From positions 1 to 36,488 of the forward strand of contig CBDUVZ010000013.1 in the NCBI GenBank assembly GCA_965370805.1: a DNA stretch of 36,488 bases, written 5' to 3'. The DNA is from CBDUVZ01 sp965370805. GTDB taxonomy: Bacteria > Hydrothermota > Tepidihabitantia > Tepidihabitantales > Tepidihabitantaceae. Below the pieces are notes generated by a model. That model was given only the letters and a program-made list of their open reading frames with translations. It did not search any database and had not been told where the DNA came from. The position numbers and the translations under genes were made by a program. Shown here in pieces: positions 21,277 through 29,600 of this stretch; within the stretch, counting starts at the first letter, position 1, and each line of letters begins with the position of its first letter.

Positions 21277-23091
21277 ATGAAGCTTGAAGTAGGGCTGCTT
21301 GTGGCGGTGTGTATCCTTGCCACAGGAGCCACTCAGCTCCGGCTCAAGCGCACATTTCGCTTGGACTACGGCTCCTTGTCTTGGCAATACGGGTATGTTG
21401 TTTGCGGCGACCTCAACCGGAACGGTTCTGAGAACTTCTGCTTTTTCACCGGCTTCCCCCGTCATGGTTCACCCGCGCCCAGGTGGGAAATCTGGGAATG
21501 CCGTTCGTTCAACCGTCACTCGCTGGTTTATGTGGACACAGCACCGTATCCATTTCCGCCCGGCATTCAGACCGGTTTCTTCTGCCCTTTCGCTACCGGG
21601 GACCTGGACAATGACAGCCTGCCTGAATTGTGGGGTTTGCTCCATGAACAGCTCGAAAGGTCCGCCTACCGTCGGTTGCTCGCTTGCATGGAAAGCCCGA
21701 GGCCGGGTGCATATCCGGATTCACTTGTCTGGTTTGCCCGAGTGGAATCGTCAGACCAGACCCCTCTTCAGAATATCTGGACTACCGACCTTGACCGGGA
21801 TGGCCGCAAGGAGATATTCCTCCGTCACAATCGCCTGAACGGCAACCTTGCACTCTGCATTTATGAGAACACTGGCGACAACCAGTACGACTTAGTTTGG
21901 GGATGCCACGATGTGCTCAGTTATGATGTTGCCTTTGGCGATTTTGACTTTGATGGCAAGTCTGACTTTGTCTATTTTGGCAGGCCCAACTACGTACGCG
22001 AGTGTGTTGGTGATAATCGATACGATTGCGTTTTCCAGCCCGATCACCCGCCGGGAAACAACAATGAAATCTGGTCTGGCAGAGATGTGAACCGCAACGG
22101 CAAGCCGGAGTTCTGGACTGGAGCCTATCGTTATCTCGGTATGCTGGGATACCGGTTCTACCTGTACTACTGGGAAGCGAATGCCGACAACTCCTATCAG
22201 TGGTTCTTCGTGGATTCCATTGACCGATGCGTGTATGATGTTTCCAACGCCAGTAATTGCGGGGATGTGGACGGCGATGGTGTGGAAGAAGTGATGTGGG
22301 CAAATGGAAGCCACATAACGATATACGACTGCGAACAACCAGGAATCCTGACCAGGGTGTGCGACCTGTATTCTGGGCACGGATCCAGTGACTATCCCTA
22401 TCTCAGCGTTACTGCATATGACCTGAACCAGAACGGCTACAATGAAATCGTGGTGGGAGGTAGCGATGGCATCTCCATCTATGAGATTGAGGCCATTCGG
22501 CTTCTTTCGCCCAACGGCGGGGAACAGTTGCATCCGGGCGATACATGCCGTGTTTCCTGGCAGACGTTCCACCCGCCGCGATGTGACTCCATCGGTCTGT
22601 TCCTGCGCACCGACACCACCTGGGTCCTGGATACGATTGCGACCGGACTCATGCCCGCAGATACGCCTTATGCCTGGGTCGTGCCGGACATCAGGGCTGA
22701 TTCATGCTGGCTCGTGGCCATCGCATATAACCGGGACCTCTGGCAGTGGGACGAGACAGACGCGCCACTGCGGATCGGCGTGCCCGGAATCGAAGAAGAG
22801 CACCCGTTGCGCGTCTTCACGACCCGGCTGGATGTATCTCCAAACCCGGCCCGCGGACGATTGAAAGTGAAGTATGAAGTGGCCCGCGCAGGCTTTGTCG
22901 AGCTAGCAGTCTTTGACCGCACCGGCCGCAGGACTGCGGTACTGGTATCCGAACGGATGGAGCCAGGCCGGTACGAGTTGGCCTGGAGCCGCCGGGATGA
23001 CCACGGCAGACTTCTACCTGCCGGCATCTACTTCCTGCGCATGGAGGTCTGCGGCAAGACCTTCGCCAGGAAGGCAATCCTGTCAGAGTAG
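21277..23091 (+). CDS. Secreted FG-GAP/VCBS-repeat protein with sorting tail
   Basis: A 604-residue protein. The signal peptide is MKLEVGLLVAVCILATGATQ. The propeller carries calcium-binding FG-GAP-type motifs at intervals: DLDNDSLPE, DLDRDGRKE, DFDFDGKSD, DVNRNGKPE, DVDGDGVEE and DLNQNGYNE. An Ig-like segment follows (LSPNGGEQLHPGDTCRVSWQ), then the FlgD/Por-type tail (LDVSPNPARGRLKVKYEV, LAVFDRTGRRTAVLV, LLPAGIYFLRMEV). The start is ATG 21277, which gives a clean signal peptide; a TTG at 21235 lies in the terminator hairpin. No good ribosome binding site is visible. Confidence 0.87.
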   Translation: MKLEVGLLVAVCILATGATQLRLKRTFRLDYGSLSWQYGYVVCGDLNRNGSENFCFFTGFPRHGSPAPRWEIWECRSFNRHSLVYVDTAPYPFPPGIQTGFFCPFATGDLDNDSLPELWGLLHEQLERSAYRRLLACMESPRPGAYPDSLVWFARVESSDQTPLQNIWTTDLDRDGRKEIFLRHNRLNGNLALCIYENTGDNQYDLVWGCHDVLSYDVAFGDFDFDGKSDFVYFGRPNYVRECVGDNRYDCVFQPDHPPGNNNEIWSGRDVNRNGKPEFWTGAYRYLGMLGYRFYLYYWEANADNSYQWFFVDSIDRCVYDVSNASNCGDVDGDGVEEVMWANGSHITIYDCEQPGILTRVCDLYSGHGSSDYPYLSVTAYDLNQNGYNEIVVGGSDGISIYEIEAIRLLSPNGGEQLHPGDTCRVSWQTFHPPRCDSIGLFLRTDTTWVLDTIATGLMPADTPYAWVVPDIRADSCWLVAIAYNRDLWQWDETDAPLRIGVPGIEEEHPLRVFTTRLDVSPNPARGRLKVKYEVARAGFVELAVFDRTGRRTAVLVSERMEPGRYELAWSRRDDHGRLLPAGIYFLRMEVCGKTFARKAILSE

Positions 23092-23094
23092 CCT

Positions 23095-23160
23095 GTGAAG
23101 CAACTGTTGGTAGTCTTCTTGCTGGCCACTGCTGCTCTCTGCTGTGCCTTTGGGAGCTAA
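23095..23160 (+). pseudogene. Orphan signal peptide (gene remnant)
   Basis: Starting 3 bases after the upstream stop, GTG opens a 21-residue frame that reads as a complete signal peptide (KQLLVVFLLATAALCCAFGS) and stops at TAA 23158-23160. The stop lies inside the first copy of a GAGCTAATT tandem repeat. The mature part is missing. The simplest reading is a third secreted gene of this operon, truncated when repeats replaced its body. Confidence 0.55.
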
Positions 23161-23181
23161 TTGAGCTAATTGGAGCTAATT
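23154..23181. repeat. Triplicate GAGCTAATT tandem repeat
   Basis: GAGCTAATT occurs at 23154-23162, 23163-23171 and 23173-23181, followed by GGGGACAACC. It is AT-rich compared with the flanks and marks the junction between the gene remnant and the composite repeats. Confidence 0.85.
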
Positions 23182-23224
23182 GGGGACAACCACCTATTTC
23201 CGAGGCTTGGAGCGAAACGGAAAG

Positions 23225-23345
23225 CGTCGTCCGGCGACACAACCACGGATGGACACGGAAGGAGAGGGTAGAAGTCAGAGTGCAAGGTGCAAATGTCAAG
23301 GTGCAAAATGAGGAAGTGGAAGCCGCCAAGGCCGCCAGGAAGGAA
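23225..23345. repeat. Composite dispersed repeat block 5 (A'-C'-B', inverted)
   Basis: In reverse orientation to blocks 3 and 4: module A' (ACCACGGATGGACACGG), module C' (AGAAGTCAGAGTGCAAGGTG, then AAATGTCAAGGTGC) and module B' (AGCCGCCAAGGCCGCCAGG). The order is the exact reverse complement of B-C-A at 9750-9905. Confidence 0.75.
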
Positions 23346-23387
23346 ATGCCCAGTGTCCAAGCCGCAATGACCAATGAGGTAGCAAAT

Positions 23388-23540
23388 CACAGATGGACAC
23401 GGGAAGACAAGTCAGAAGTCAGAGTGCAGAGTGCAAACGGCAGACTCGGAATTCGACATTCGCAATTGGAATGGCTGCGGCAGTCTCAAGCGCGGAGGAA
23501 ACTGAGAGATTCCTCCACTGCGGTCGGAATGACAAGCAGG
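23388..23540. repeat. Composite dispersed repeat block 6 (A'-C'-D)
   Basis: Module A' (ACAGATGGACACGGGAAG), module C' (AGTCAGAAGTCAGAGTGCAG, later GGAATTCGACATTCGCAATT) and module D (CCTCCACTGCGGTCGGAATG, 23513-23532), which also occurs in block 1 at 350-369 with a single base change. No gene is supported from 23161 to 23553. Confidence 0.75.
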
Positions 23541-23553
23541 AAAGGACGCCTGG

Positions 23554-23964
23554 TCAGGCCGTCCCGGCGTAGTCCAGTGTCAGTTTCTTCAGTTGGTCCT
23601 TGCTGCCGTTCCGGATTCCCAGCGTCAGCAAATCCCAGCTTCGAGCAAGCACTGACAGGACCACACCTGGCTTGAAGCCTTTGCGGACGCGGTGGGCGGC
23701 TACGCGCGCCATCGTATCGACCAGCTTCTTTGGTTCCGTTTCGCGCGACATGCGGTACAAGTCACGCCCGAGAACCATCAGCGAATGGAACTGCCGGAGA
23801 CTCAAGCTGTGCGTATCCAACTCACGGGCAAGCGCCCGCTCGAACTTGAGTACACCGGCATGGTAGCGGGAGTTCCCCTGCTTCCTGCCGTTCGCACACG
23901 AAGAGCGACGCTGCAGTGCAGCGCCTTGCGTATCACCATACTGAAGCAACAATCCCCCTTTCAT
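23554..23964 (-). CDS. Small hypothetical basic protein
   Basis: A 136-residue protein from ATG 23964 (MKGGLLLQYGDTQGAALQRR). It has a Lys/Arg-rich helical body (VLKFERALARELDTHSLSLR, DTMARVAAHRVRKGFKPGVV, SWDLLTLGIRNGSKDQLKKL). No family is recognised. GGGAAG lies eight bases before this ATG. The frame is open further to 24060, but with less protein-like sequence. It stands alone between repeat block 6 and the tRNA. Confidence is moderate because the frame could be fortuitous in GC-rich DNA, although its composition looks like a real protein. Confidence 0.55.
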   Translation of the reverse strand: MKGGLLLQYGDTQGAALQRRSSCANGRKQGNSRYHAGVLKFERALARELDTHSLSLRQFHSLMVLGRDLYRMSRETEPKKLVDTMARVAAHRVRKGFKPGVVLSVLARSWDLLTLGIRNGSKDQLKKLTLDYAGTA

Positions 23965-24213
23965 GAATCGAACTTCCCAGCAGGAACAAACAGTGCAGTT
24001 CTCATGCCCGAACGGCAAGAGGCCCTTCCGCTGCCTAACCCACCGTGCTGCAAGGACCAAGCACCGCCGTGCGAGTCGTCCGCTCGCTGCGCACCCGCAT
24101 CAGTGCGGAACCCTGACTACATAACTCACTGGGGTTACGATGCTTGCGTGCAGCGACCAGAAACCGGCCCGATTCACCGGTATGTTCACGGCAATGGTCT
24201 CCCGGTCTCATCC

Positions 24214-24241
24214 TTGACTGCCTGCCCGGTTTGGCTACAGT
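24214..24241 (+). promoter_or_regulatory. Promoter of tRNA-Arg
   Basis: -35 TTGACT (24214-24219), a 16-base spacer and -10 TACAGT (24236-24241), eight bases before the tRNA 5' end. It has the same 16-base spacing as the three minus-strand promoters. The rest of 23965-24213 shows nothing supported. Confidence 0.65.
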
Positions 24242-24249
24242 TTACCCGC

Positions 24250-24323
24250 GCGCCCGTAGCTCAGCTGGATAGAGCGTCAGACTCCGGATCTGAAGGCCAC
24301 GCGTTCGAATCGCGTCGGGCGCT
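24250..24323 (+). tRNA. tRNA-Arg (anticodon CCG)
   Basis: A full cloverleaf: acceptor GCGCCCG (24250-24256) with CGGGCGC (24316-24322); D arm GCTC...GAGC; anticodon stem TCAGA/TCTGA around the loop CTCCGGA, giving anticodon CCG (codon CGG); T arm ACGCG-TTCGAAT-CGCGT. CCA is not encoded. The discriminator would be T24323, which is uncommon. CGG is a frequent arginine codon in this window. Confidence 0.95.
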
Positions 24324-24330
24324 TTGTAGG

Positions 24331-24349
24331 CCCACGCAGGATGCGTGGG
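24331..24349 (+). terminator. Hairpin downstream of tRNA-Arg
   Basis: CCCACGCA (24331-24338) pairs perfectly with TGCGTGGG (24342-24349) around GGA, eight bases after the tRNA. No T-run follows directly, but TTTT occurs at 24381-24384 after the tRNA-tail duplicate. Confidence 0.5.
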
Positions 24350-24368
24350 ACGCCAGGCCCGCGCAGAC

Positions 24369-24383
24369 CGCGTCGGGCGCTTT
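24369..24383 (+). repeat. Duplicate of the tRNA-Arg 3' end
   Basis: CGCGTCGGGCGCTTT repeats exactly the sequence at 24311-24325, which covers the T-arm and acceptor 3' half of tRNA-Arg. The copies are 58 bases apart. Duplicated tRNA 3' ends are typical of attachment sites, but the enclosed segment is far too short for an element, so this may be a scar or a slippage duplication. Confidence 0.7.
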
Positions 24384-24390
24384 TATCAAA

Positions 24391-24476
24391 CAGGGGTCAA
24401 GGGGCCGAGGGTTCAAGTACCGGATGTCGTTCACTGGACCCCTCGAACCCTTGACCCCTCGACCCCTTTCCTAAGG
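24391..24476. repeat. Module E repeats (CCCTTGACCCCTCG)
   Basis: GGGGTCAAGGGGCCGAGGGT (24393-24412) and, inverted, CCCTCGAACCCTTGACCCCT (24440-24459) flank the short segment TTCAAGTACCGGATGTCGTT. They can fold into a long imperfect hairpin just before the nitroreductase ribosome binding site. The same wording occurs inside two secreted genes (34493-34529 and 35933-35971). Confidence 0.7.
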
Positions 24477-24483
24477 AGGCTCC

Positions 24484-25005
24484 ATGGACTTCTACGAAGC
24501 AGTCAAGCATCGACTCAGCGTCCGGGCATACAAACCCGATTCCGTGCCGGCTGAAGCACTCAATCGTATCCTCGAAGCCGGCCGGCTCGCCCCTTCGGCC
24601 AAGAATCTCCAGCCCTGGAGGTTCATCGTCATCAAGGACCAATCGGTCCGGGAACGGCTCGTGCCGGCCTGCCGCGGTCAGAAGTTCGTCGGTCAGGCCC
24701 CGGTCGTCATCTGTGCGTGTGCGGTTGAGGCCGAAGCCTGGGGCGGCATGGGCGGGTACTGGAGCGCCGACGTGGTGGACGTGACCATTGCGCTTGAGCA
24801 CATGATTCTGGCCGCCGCAGCCGAAGGACTCGGCACCTGCTGGATTGGCGCGTTTGTCGAGAAGGAAGTGAAGGAAGTCCTGGGCATACCCGAAGGCGTG
24901 AAGCCGGTCGCGCTCACACCGCTGGGCTATCCGGCAAAGGAATCCGCGCCGCGGCCGCGCAAGCCGCTGTCCGAAATCGTCTGCTACGACCGGTTCACGG
25001 ATTAG
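24484..25005 (+). CDS. Nitroreductase-family FMN oxidoreductase
   Basis: A 173-residue nitroreductase. The N-terminal HRLSVRAYKPDSVPAEALNR and APSAKNLQPWRFIVIKD segments carry the FMN-binding Arg/Ser/Asn pattern, and the C-terminal part has AAAAEGLGTCWIGAFVEKEV. These enzymes use NAD(P)H and FMN to reduce nitro compounds, quinones or flavins; the substrate cannot be read. AAGGAGG lies a few bases before the ATG. The 3' end overlaps the convergent acetyltransferase by 11 bases. Confidence 0.92.
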   Translation: MDFYEAVKHRLSVRAYKPDSVPAEALNRILEAGRLAPSAKNLQPWRFIVIKDQSVRERLVPACRGQKFVGQAPVVICACAVEAEAWGGMGGYWSADVVDVTIALEHMILAAAAEGLGTCWIGAFVEKEVKEVLGIPEGVKPVALTPLGYPAKESAPRPRKPLSEIVCYDRFTD

Positions 25006-25453
25006 CGGAGCCTGCGGCCGGAAGGATTTCCCGCTTCATCAGGATTGCGTCCTCACCGTTCGAGTAGTAATACTGCTTCACCCCGGCACCCACGAATCCC
25101 AGACTCCGATAGAAACTGCGAGCCGACCGGTTCGACTCCCTGACCTCAAGCAGAAACAGTCCGGCACCGATTGAACGGCCGAACTCCTCGGCTGCCCGGA
25201 TCATCATGCGGCCGATTCCCCTTCTTCGGAGCCCGGGAATCACGGCGATATTGGCGATATGCACGCGGCTCTTTCCTGAAGCAACGATGTAGCCAACCAC
25301 CTGCCCGTCAGCTTCGGCCACCAGGCACAGCACTCCGCTCCGGTGCGGATCCGCAGGAAAGAACCGGCGCGACCACGGTTCCGGGAATATCTCCTTCTCA
25401 AGCTCAAGGATACGGTCCAGGTCATCATCACGCATCGGCCGCAGATTCACCAT
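24995..25453 (-). CDS. rimI: RimI-like GNAT N-acetyltransferase
   Basis: A 152-residue GNAT protein. The acetyl-CoA loop reads VIPGLRRRGIGRMMIRAAEE, followed by LLEVRESNRSARSFYRSLGF and the aromatic-rich QYYYSNGEDAILMKRE, the order typical of RimI (N-terminal acetylation of ribosomal protein S18 or similar proteins). The N-terminal LRPMRDDDLDRILELEKEIF with PEPWSR is also RimI-like. The symbol is based on family resemblance; another GNAT substrate is possible. Confidence 0.85.
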   Translation of the reverse strand: MVNLRPMRDDDLDRILELEKEIFPEPWSRRFFPADPHRSGVLCLVAEADGQVVGYIVASGKSRVHIANIAVIPGLRRRGIGRMMIRAAEEFGRSIGAGLFLLEVRESNRSARSFYRSLGFVGAGVKQYYYSNGEDAILMKREILPAAGSANP

Positions 25454-25514
25454 CTACCTGAATACTGACCCCGCAGACCGGCGCTGTCAACAGGCCCGGA
25501 AACCGAAACAGGAA

Positions 25515-25680
25515 TCTCAACACCAAGGCACCAAGGTCACCAAGTAGCAAACCAGGAACCGAGAAGTATTGACCCCAGCGGGTGCGGTGTCGGCTCGGCC
25601 GACGAGGCGGCGCAAAGCCTTGTGACTCCTGACTTCTCGCCTTTGTGTCTTTGTGACTTCGTGGTTTTTCCCGGTTCCTG
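25515..25680. repeat. Composite dispersed repeat block 7 (B-like, inverted pair)
   Basis: CACCAAGGCACCAAGGTCAC (25520-25539), a diverged module B', is mirrored 100 bases later by CCTTTGTGTCTTTGTGACTT and a CCCGGTTCCTGGG tail; near 25549 the plus strand reads CCAGGAACCGAG. The two halves form an imperfect inverted repeat around a GC-rich core. No gene is supported from 25454 to 25757. Confidence 0.6.
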
Positions 25681-25681
25681 G

Positions 25682-25700
25682 GTCAAGCTTGTGTCTTGAC
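25682..25700. promoter_or_regulatory. Inverted repeat overlapping the -35 box
   Basis: GTCAAG (25682-25687) and CTTGAC (25695-25700) form a dyad with a seven-base spacer; the right half is part of the -35 box of the next promoter. It is a candidate operator for an unknown regulator. Confidence 0.4.
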
Positions 25701-25724
25701 GCGGGCCTGCCGGTCGCCTACAAT
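25696..25724 (+). promoter_or_regulatory. Promoter of secreted-protein gene at 25758
   Basis: -35 TTGACG (25696-25701), a 17-base spacer and -10 TACAAT (25719-25724). The leader includes AGGGAGGT eight bases before the ATG at 25758. This is one of the best promoters in the window, which shows that the interrupted gene behind it was recently functional. Confidence 0.75.
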
Positions 25725-25757
25725 TGTGGACACGTAGCCTAAGGGAGGTACGATTTG

Positions 25758-26660
25758 ATGATATTGAGATTGCTGATACTGCTTCCGCTCCTGTTCGGAT
25801 TTACCGCAGCCCAGAACCTGCTCGTGAACGGCGACTTCGAGCAGGAACTGTCCGTCGGCTGGACCGCGGGCAAGGACGGGAACGGTACCCACACTATCGA
25901 ACGACAGACCACCCCGCAGCCTGACCCGGACTACGAGGCCTATCTCAAGCAGGAAAGCGGCGAAGGCTGGGTCAGACTCCGCCAGGTGGTGGACGTTGCC
26001 GGCCCGTACCTGGAACTGACTTTCCATGCACAGTTCGGCTTCGAGTGCCCGTCTTTCTGCTGGCCGGTCGCCTCGGTCTGCGTTGAGTACTACGATGCTG
26101 AAGATGCACTGCTCGGCGAAACTCGGTTCTATCACCATGACGTTCAGTGCGACTGGACCCGGACCAGCACCCTCGATCTCATCGACATCGTGGACCCGAC
26201 CTGGAACCAGTACACCCTCAACATCCGCGAGGAGATCAACAACAACCTGTCCGGAGTCAATGCGGAAGAAATCCGCAAACTCGGGGTTGCGCTCTACAAC
26301 TACACCTCCGGCAGTTGAAGCAACCCGTGGGCGGAGGTCTCCGCCGATGACATGGAACTCATCCAGACCCAGGGCGTGGCTGAACAGCAGCGGCTCCGGG
26401 TCGCATACGGACTTGAGAGCTTCCCCAGCCCGGCCGACTTCCGGGCAACAGTCCGCTACGAACTCGGCCGGACCTGTCCGGTTACCCTGAGCATCCACGA
26501 TGCCGCCGGTCGCCGCGTGGCGGAACTGGTGAACACCAGGCAGGCTCCGGGTGCCCACTCAGCAACCTGGAACTCGGCCGACGTCCCGGCCGGGGTCTAC
26601 TACTGCATCCTGCAGGCCGGCGGCCACGCGACGACCAGACCGCTGGTCGTCAATCACTGA
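25758..26660 (+). pseudogene. Secreted protein with sorting tail, interrupted by in-frame TGA
   Basis: A 300-codon frame broken only by TGA at 26316-26318. The first part (186 residues) has a signal peptide (MILRLLILLPLLFGFTAAQN) and a jelly-roll-like, carbohydrate-binding-type body (NLLVNGDFEQELSVGWTAGK). After the TGA the same frame continues SNPWAEVSADDMELIQTQGV and ends in a FlgD/Por-type tail (SIHDAAGRRVAELVN, VPAGVYYCILQAG). The context SGS-stop-SNPW suggests a former TGG tryptophan. It may be a nonsense mutant, a sequence error, or a read-through product. Without read-through the protein loses its sorting tail. The start is ATG 25758; the TTG just before it is less likely. Confidence 0.8.
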
Positions 26661-26673
26661 GACCGAACCGCTC

Positions 26674-29600
26674 TTACTGGAGCAGTACGGCTTTCTTCGT
26701 CAGCCGCTCTCCGTCCGCTTCGAGCCGCAGGAAATAGATCCCTTGTGACAACCGCCGGCCGAAGTCGTCGCAGCCGTCCCATCGGACCGCGTAGTCTCCC
26801 GGCTTGAGCCTGGCCCGGACCAGGCTGCGCACCTGGCGTCCGGATCGGTCGAACACCGCAAGCCTGACCGGTGACTCGCGTCTGAGCCCGAACTGCACCC
26901 GAGCCCGGTCTCGCACCGGGTTGGGCTGGACCGCGAAACCGGCCCGGCCGATTCCGGTCAGGACGACGCTTTCTTCAGCCAGCCCGGTCACCGGTGGAAC
27001 GGTGGAATACCTGATAGCCCGGCCGGCCTGGATTCCGGATGCTCCCTGGTGGTAACTGCCGTCATACAGGTACTGAATCCCCACCATCCGGCTCTGGTCC
27101 AGGAACCCGATACTGCTTGACGTGTACCGGTTCGCGGTCAGGTACTGGCAGACCACAACATTGTCACCGGTGGGAGTGACTACCGTGGCGTCGTACAGGA
27201 TTACCTCGAACTTCTCCCAGTCGTCGCGCGGCGACGAGTAGTAGACACTGTCGTACTCGATGATAATGCAGTGCCTGGCCGTGTCGTGGTAGTACCAGAC
27301 TCCCCCGCCCTGTTCCGGGTACAAGTCGTCCCAGTTGACCGCCACCAGTGGCGGCGCGTTGGGAGTGGGAAGCGGCTCATTGTCCGGCTCGCAGTAGGAC
27401 GAGAAGCCGGGACTGATGAACCCGTTGGAGCAGATTGATACCTGGGCGTATCGCTGGCCGTAGTACTTCCACAGGAAACCGGAAGGCAGAGTTATCTGCA
27501 CGGTCTGGTCATCGGCGAGCACGAGCCGGGTTCCGATCCCGTTGATCTCAATCCATTCGAACTCCGGCCGCTCCGGATACCCCAGGTCCACGTCCTCGTA
27601 CGCCCAGTACCGGGCCGGCTTGCGCGGGCCGTCCGGTATCGGGTCCGGCTCGCCGATCTCGCCGACAATCAGGTCGAACGGCAAGGTCACGGAATACCCC
27701 TCCGCATTCACCAGCAAGGTGCACGGAATCGGCGTCTCAAGCGGAATCGAGCTGTCGGCATGGACCGCAAAAGGATCTGCGGTGTTCATGCCCGTGCTGT
27801 CGTGCATGATTGTACCGAATCCGCCGGCGGAATCCCGAACGTGGAGCCGGCTGTCGCCCGAACGCAGTATCGCTGCCACGTCATACCCGTGGCCCAGCCC
27901 GATATTGCGCAATGACAGCGCGAGTCGTGCGGTCTCGCCCCGGCCGAGCCTGCCGTCACCATTGCCACCCGGCGGGGAATCCTCGACCGCGTACCCGTCG
28001 AACTCCAGAACCGCAGTCCCGACCCGGTGACTGGTCCGGGAAACCCATACCGAGTCCGCTGCATCCCGGCATTCCAGTTCGAACTCAAGCAGATAGGCGT
28101 TGGTGCAGGCACCGGCCACGCTGAATTCGAACCCGTCCGAACCGGTGTGCGCCGAATCACCCGCGCCAATCGTCCCGAAAAGCCTGACCGAATCGAGCAT
28201 GGTGACACTGACGTCCCCGCTGCTCAGCATCCCATACACCGAATCCGCGGCCACGAGTCCCAGGTTCTTCACCCACATCGGCAGCTTGACCGTTTCCCCC
28301 GGGTTGATGATGCCGTCGCCGTTGCCGCCGGGTCCGGAATCGTTCACCGTGTGGCCCAGGTGAATCACGTACGGCGAGTTGGGCGGGATTGTGACGGCTG
28401 AACCCAGGTACGGATGCAGGTTCCGGCCGGTTGCGGTCACGAGAATCGAATCGCCCGGCTGGTCGGTATTCAGCGTGAACTGAACCCGGCCCGCAGCATC
28501 CGTGTACCCGACGTGATACACCGTAGTATCGGCCCTCGACATCACGCACACCAGGGCGTTCGCGACCGGTGCGTAGCCGTCGCTCGCGTTGACCGTCACC
28601 TCGAACGGGAACGAACCGAGCAGCACCACTGCCGGGTGACTCACCACCAGTTGCTGCGGCACCGCGGACCAGACGTTCAGTTCCGGCTCGCCCAGGTTGT
28701 TGAACATAATAATCTCCGCGGCCGCGAACGGGTCAGGCAGCGGATAGGTTTCCAGCATGAACAGCTTCGCCCACTGGGTACACTGGGCAAAAGTATGGAG
28801 CAGACTGTCCACGTAGGCAATGAACGAACCCGCGGCCAGCGAGTCGTTGTACCCGGAGAAACTCACTTCCGACGAACCGAAGTACCCGACTCCGCCGCTT
28901 GCCGAGTCCGGCGACCCGGCTTTGACCCAGGTCTCGGCCATGCAGTCCTGCCCCGGCTCGTCGAAATCCGCGGCCTGGCAGGTCGGCCCGATGACAATCG
29001 GCGTCATCCGGCCGTTGTCGAGTGCCAGCACCTCGCTGTTCCTGAACGGCGGCTCGACGTTGTACCAGCCGTCTCTCCCGCCGTGCCCGCGATACACCAC
29101 CCAGGAACGGCCGCGGTTGAGCGAGTCAATCAGCCCCTGGCACTGATTCAGATTCCAGCGCTGGAACAGGGTATCAAACTGGATGAACGGCCGGCCCATC
29201 ACGTAGTCGCGGATGCGAATAACCACGGTCCAGAAGCGATGGCCGCCTTCGTATCCCGCCGTCCCGCACGCCTTGCCGAACCAGTCGGGGTTGTCGATGT
29301 AGGGCTGCATCTCGTACTCAAACAGCTTGTTCAGTGCGGTCTGCGCCTCAACCGGAGTCTTGACACAGACCCGCCCGATCATCAGGTCGGCGAGAATGTC
29401 GCCGCCTTCCTTCAGCGAGTAGTACAGGTCTGTCGCGTAGTAGTAGTCGTCGAAGTGGTACACCGGCGCGCGCAGGTAGTCCTGCGCGTCGCCGACCAGC
29501 AGCACGTAGTCGGGCGGATACGGCCAGTTATTGTACGCATCGGTAACGTACGCATCGATGTGCGCCGAATCATTGCCCCCGATGTCACTCGTCGTGACCA

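Noticed and set aside
222..25680. CRISPR array
   Set aside because: The repeats are degenerate, of irregular spacing, without uniform spacers, and no cas genes are present.
26313..26321. Selenocysteine at the in-frame TGA
   Set aside because: No hairpin resembling a SECIS element was seen after the TGA, the context (SGS/SNPW) is not that of a selenoprotein, and no selenocysteine genes are in view.
12187..26660. Genome-wide recoding of TAG or TGA
   Set aside because: TAG ends the FmdB-type, small hypothetical and 17867 genes, and TGA is the stop in many ATGA/GTGA overlaps. The two interrupted genes are isolated cases.
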